From assembly GCA_035499415.1 (NCBI GenBank), contig DATJYV010000006.1, positions 1 through 7,511 on the forward strand: a DNA stretch of 7,511 nt, read 5' to 3'. The stretch comes from DATJYV01 sp035499415 (GTDB lineage: Bacteria; Bacteroidota; Ignavibacteria; UBA10030). The notes beneath the pieces are model-generated. The model had not been told where the DNA came from. It saw nothing but the letters and a program-made list of their open reading frames with translations, and did no database searches. The stretch's first letter is position 1; the number at the start of each line of letters is the position of its first letter. Shown one piece after another: positions 5,655-7,511 of the stretch. The position numbers were made by a program, and so were the translations under genes.

Positions 5655-6142
5655 AATTTGCGTCGGGGTCATCGCGGGTGATGACTCACGCAAAACCCGC
5701 ACGCGACAGCGGCCTCCGCCGGGCATTTCAGATCCTCGATTCGTTCTGCGCCGCGCCAGGTTGGAATTGCCGGTTCAGAACCGCAGAGCCATCTTGTAAC
5801 TGCACGTCTTTCCTTGTCGACTTAACGTTTCATCGCTTATTGCCTTTTTCTCGACGAATTGGCAGTTAGTGTAGATAAACTCAACACTCCTCTAGTCCCC
5901 TCCGAACTGATCTCAGCTTCCGGGCAATCGCGTACGAACAGGTTCGGCGGCAATCAAGCCGGTGCTTCCGTCGTCATTATTCCTGATGCTCAGGAGACAA
6001 AAACTTATCTCAACAATAGGGGAGTTGCCATTGCGAGGAGATTGCCTCGGCGGGAGTGTCCAAGGACAGGATGGGTTGATGGAAGAATTGGTCGGGAATG
6101 GTTTCAGTCGTCCTGTCGCCGTAAACACGGACAGGGCCGGCG
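5655..6142. other. 488-bp intergenic stretch with hairpins and no supported gene
   Basis: All frames lack a credible protein: no ribosome sites, no recognisable domains. Structural items seen are a 6-bp hairpin GTCATC/GATGAC at 5668-5685, 13 bp after the XRE stop; an AGTGT-N11-ACACT inverted repeat at 5868-5888; CGAGG-AGATTG-CCTCG at 6034-6049; and GACAGGA (6065-6071) pairing with TCCTGTC (6111-6117). The string CCATTGCGAGGAG (6028-6040) resembles the start of dispersed intergenic repeats that I recall from several bacterial genomes, which would make this a repeat remnant. That is recollection, not a demonstrated match. It separates convergent genes (XRE on plus, STAS on minus). Confidence 0.5.
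6112..6135 (-). terminator. Candidate terminator hairpin after the STAS gene
   Basis: CCTGT (6112-6116) pairs with ACAGG (6131-6135) and CCGT (6119-6122) with ACGG (6127-6130), giving a 5 + 4 bp stem with a two-base bulge and an AAAC loop. It starts 7 bp after the STAS stop codon on the minus strand, the right place for a terminator. No U-run follows, so it may act as an RNA-stability hairpin instead. Confidence 0.35.
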
Positions 6143-6490
6143 TCACCGCTCCTCTTCAAAACTCGAAACGGCCTGCGGCACTGTTTCAAACACCATGAAT
6201 ATCTTGTCGAGGTTGACCCTCTTGATTACCTCGTCGACTGTTTTGCTTAAACTGGCAAAGCGCAGGTCGCCTCCCTTGGCGCGAACAGAAACCAGGGCGG
6301 AAATCAGCGAACCGAGGCCGGCACTGTTGATCATGGTCGTCTGAGAAAAATCCAGAATGATCCGTGTCCGGTTCTCCTGGAGAAGTTGGTATTTCTTACT
6401 CTGGAATACCGATGCCTCGGGCTCCCCCATGAAATTGCCGACAAACCCGAGCACCGTCACCGTTCCACGAACCTCCTCCGTCAGTGTCAT
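6143..6490 (-). CDS. STAS-domain anti-sigma-factor antagonist (SpoIIAA/RsbV type)
   Basis: 115 residues. I chose ATG 6490 because a perfect Shine-Dalgarno (AAGGAGGTG, GGAGG at 6501-6505) lies 10 nt before it; the in-frame GTG at 6497-6499 overlaps that site and is too close. The whole protein is one STAS domain of normal length: strands TVTVLGFVGNF and TRIILDFSQT, then the switch loop TMINSAGLGSLISAL with Ser56 as the probable phosphorylated residue, and later DLRFASLSKTVDEVIKRVNLDKIF. In partner-switching systems the unphosphorylated antagonist binds an anti-sigma kinase and frees a sigma factor or other output; a serine kinase and a PP2C phosphatase reset it. The usual Asp before the Ser is Asn55 here. 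No kinase, phosphatase or sigma gene is visible, so it is an orphan in this window. It is cytoplasmic and divergent from the gene at 6635. Confidence 0.93.
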   Translation of the reverse strand: MTLTEEVRGTVTVLGFVGNFMGEPEASVFQSKKYQLLQENRTRIILDFSQTTMINSAGLGSLISALVSVRAKGGDLRFASLSKTVDEVIKRVNLDKIFMVFETVPQAVSSFEEER

Positions 6491-6573
6491 TTCACTCACA
6501 CCTCCTTTTTCGCTTGTCCGGGATTGATGGCGAACCGTCTCTCGTCGATTTTCCGTCCATTTTTTTTGGGCTC

Positions 6574-6602
6574 TTGACTTTGGGATTGACTCTCGTTAAG
6601 CT
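6574..6602 (+). promoter_or_regulatory. Possible housekeeping promoter for the 6635 gene
   Basis: TTGACT (6574-6579) is followed after 17 bp by TAAGCT (6597-6602). The -35 is good and the -10 weak. A second TTGACT at 6586-6591, followed 22 bp later by TAATTTG (6614-6620), could be an alternative of Bacteroidota type. Both point rightward into the small TTG-start gene. The presence of two overlapping candidates makes the exact start uncertain. Confidence 0.35.
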
Positions 6603-6604
6603 GG

Positions 6605-6624
6605 CGTTCAAAGTAATTTGAACG
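6605..6624. promoter_or_regulatory. Perfect 8-bp inverted repeat touching the ribosome site of the 6635 gene
   Basis: CGTTCAAA-GTAA-TTTGAACG is a perfect palindrome with a four-base centre. It ends at the first G of the Shine-Dalgarno GGAGG (6624-6628) and overlaps or directly follows the likely promoter. It may be an operator for a dimeric repressor or an RNA hairpin that limits access to the ribosome site. A perfect 8-bp arm exactly here is unlikely to be accidental. Confidence 0.55.
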
Positions 6625-6634
6625 GAGGCACCAC

Positions 6635-6880
6635 TTGGACGCAAAAGCGAGAGCCATCGACCTTCTCCTCAAACCTCCTGCGCTGGACTACCTGCGCACC
6701 CTCAGATCCCTCACCGAGAAGGACCCCGACTATCTGACATCAAACCATGTCGACATCGGCAACATCATCCACGGATTCCTGCACGGAAGCGGGCTGCTCT
6801 GGGATGCGGAAATTTTTGAGAAGGAATGGCTGGGCATTCTCCAGGAAGCGCTCGACCGCCTTGCAAGCAAGGATACATGA
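6635..6880 (+). CDS. Small acidic protein of unknown function
   Basis: 81 residues from a TTG start at 6635, supported by GGAGG (6624-6628) six bases before it; no ATG alternative lies near. I recognise no family. The protein is soluble, acidic and mostly helical in pattern: an N-terminal amphipathic segment (ARAIDLLLKPPALDYLRTLR), a middle stretch with TEKDPDYLTSN, and a C-terminal Leu/Trp-rich helix (WLGILQEALDRLA). No signal peptide, Cys or metal motif is present. It is transcribed away from the STAS gene, from a shared 144-bp intergenic region with a perfect palindrome at its ribosome site. Partnership with the STAS regulator is possible but not shown. The good ribosome site and coding-like composition argue that it is real. 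Confidence 0.7.
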   Translation: MDAKARAIDLLLKPPALDYLRTLRSLTEKDPDYLTSNHVDIGNIIHGFLHGSGLLWDAEIFEKEWLGILQEALDRLASKDT

Positions 6881-7175
6881 AGAGTCTTGGCCTCAACGCA
6901 TCTTCATCCCATCTCCATACTTCGCTGCCTTGCGACAAGCTCATCGAATCTTCGGCTCAGAGCATTCCGGCAAATCCCCGGCACACCGGATCTCCCGGCC
7001 GACGCCCGCACATCCTCACCCACGTTATGTTCAGAATATACGATTCCGTGACTTAATAATGAGGTACTTTTCTTGCGTATGAGGGAAAAGGAGGATCGGA
7101 ACTCGCTTATCGGTTCGAGCGATTGAGGAGTGAGGTGATAAGAACTGCACATGAATAATTGAAGGAATTCAGAGC
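6881..7175. other. 295-bp intergenic stretch upstream of the cupin gene
   Basis: I see no credible gene here. ATGAAGA (6877-6883), which overlaps the stop codon of the preceding gene, can pair with TCTTCAT downstream across a 17-base loop, without a T-run. An AT-rich patch around 7034-7080 may hold the cupin promoter, but no clean -35/-10 pair is present. A Shine-Dalgarno-like AAAGGAGG at 7087-7094 is not followed by a start codon at proper distance. Confidence 0.4.
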
Positions 7176-7511
7176 ATGGATATCAAACGAATTGGAACGC
7201 AGCCATCCGGCAAAGGACCGGCAGAGTGGTTTACCGGCACGGTGCGAATCGACCCCTTGTTCAGCGCTCCCAATCCGGCACGCGTGGCCGGCGCTGCCGT
7301 CACATTCGAACCCGGCGCCCGGACGGCCTGGCACACCCATCCGCTGGGTCAGACGCTGATCGTCACGGGGGGATGCGGACGCGCCCAGCGCGCAGGCGGA
7401 CCGGTCGAGGAGATCCATCCGGGCGACGTCATTTGGTTTCCGCCGGGGGAGAAACACTGGCACGGCGCCACGGCGACGACAGCGATGACGCATATTGCCA
7501 TCCAGGAACAG
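7176..7511 (+). CDS. Mn-dependent cupin, hydroxynitrile-lyase-like (3' end outside window)
   Basis: 112 codons are visible from ATG 7176 (AAGGA 9 nt upstream), open to the right edge; relatives are about 130 residues, so roughly 20 are missing. It is a small single-domain cupin. Motif 1 is WHTHPLGQTLIVTGGCG and motif 2 is HPGDVIWFPPGEKHWHG. The ligands H53, H55, Q59 and H94 fall at the same positions I recall for the manganese site of the Granulicella tundricola cupin hydroxynitrile lyase, and A40, V42, H106 and Q110 also match its pocket as I remember it. Members of this group cleave or form cyanohydrins in vitro, but their natural substrate is mostly unknown, and many are annotated simply as cupins or carboxymuconolactone-decarboxylase-associated proteins. 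It is cytoplasmic, with no signal peptide. Family membership is firm; the enzymatic activity in this organism is inference. Confidence 0.92.
   Translation, partial: MDIKRIGTQPSGKGPAEWFTGTVRIDPLFSAPNPARVAGAAVTFEPGARTAWHTHPLGQTLIVTGGCGRAQRAGGPVEEIHPGDVIWFPPGEKHWHGATATTAMTHIAIQEQ

Noticed and set aside
5859..6344. Plus-strand 161-codon frame
   Set aside because: Its 3' part is antisense to the secure STAS gene, it has no ribosome site, and its composition is random and Arg-rich.
7079..7126. 15-codon leader ORF before the cupin gene
   Set aside because: It has no ribosome site before its ATG and no attenuator-like structure or regulatory codon run.
7458..7473. TGGCACG resembling a sigma-54 -24 element
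   Set aside because: It lies inside the cupin coding region (the HWHG motif) and no TTGC follows at the right distance.

Overview
The window is bacterial DNA of moderately high GC. It holds eight genes I consider secure, one doubtful small gene, and several structured intergenic stretches. There are no rRNA, tRNA, CRISPR or intact mobile-element signatures. Two gene types point, without proof, to the FCB superphylum (Bacteroidota/Chlorobi/Ignavibacteria-like) or a similar uncultured Gram-negative: a secreted delta-60-like beta-propeller protein, and an envelope lipoprotein next to a coiled-coil/LysM protein. The lipoprotein with a clear lipobox implies an outer membrane.

Layout. Positions 1-1304 (minus strand) carry the 5' part of a large secreted beta-propeller gene that runs off the left edge. 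Positions 1305-1656 are non-coding, with an inverted repeat, a 7-bp hairpin and a strong bidirectional terminator. Positions 3258 to 1709 (minus strand) form a three-gene cluster: a small coiled-coil lipoprotein, a periplasmic coiled-coil plus LysM protein, and a 132-residue protein whose pattern suggests a CheY-like fold without a phosphorylation site. A near-consensus sigma-54 (-24/-12) promoter lies about 100 bp upstream of the lipoprotein. Next, positions 4924 to 3503 (minus strand) encode an NtrC-type sigma-54 activator whose receiver domain has Ser in place of the phosphoacceptor Asp. Divergently, on the plus strand, lie a possible Cys-rich small ORF (5086-5346) and an XRE-family helix-turn-helix regulator (5385-5654). 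After a 488-bp stretch with hairpins but no gene come a minus-strand STAS-domain anti-sigma-factor antagonist (6490 to 6143), a divergent unknown 81-residue protein with a TTG start (6635-6880), and a plus-strand cupin (7176 to the right edge) that carries the metal-ligand set of manganese-dependent cupin hydroxynitrile lyases.

How it may work together. The most interesting unit is positions 1629-5017. A sigma-54 activator that cannot be phosphorylated in the usual way lies directly upstream of a predicted sigma-54 promoter. That promoter would drive an envelope operon (outer-membrane lipoprotein plus peptidoglycan-binding coiled-coil protein) ending in a second receiver-like protein that also lacks the phosphoacceptor. 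I infer a local envelope-related regulatory circuit that works without a conventional histidine-kinase phosphorelay. The sequence shows the parts; the circuit itself is a hypothesis. The STAS protein is a second, separate regulatory element (partner-switching), with no partner kinase or phosphatase in view.
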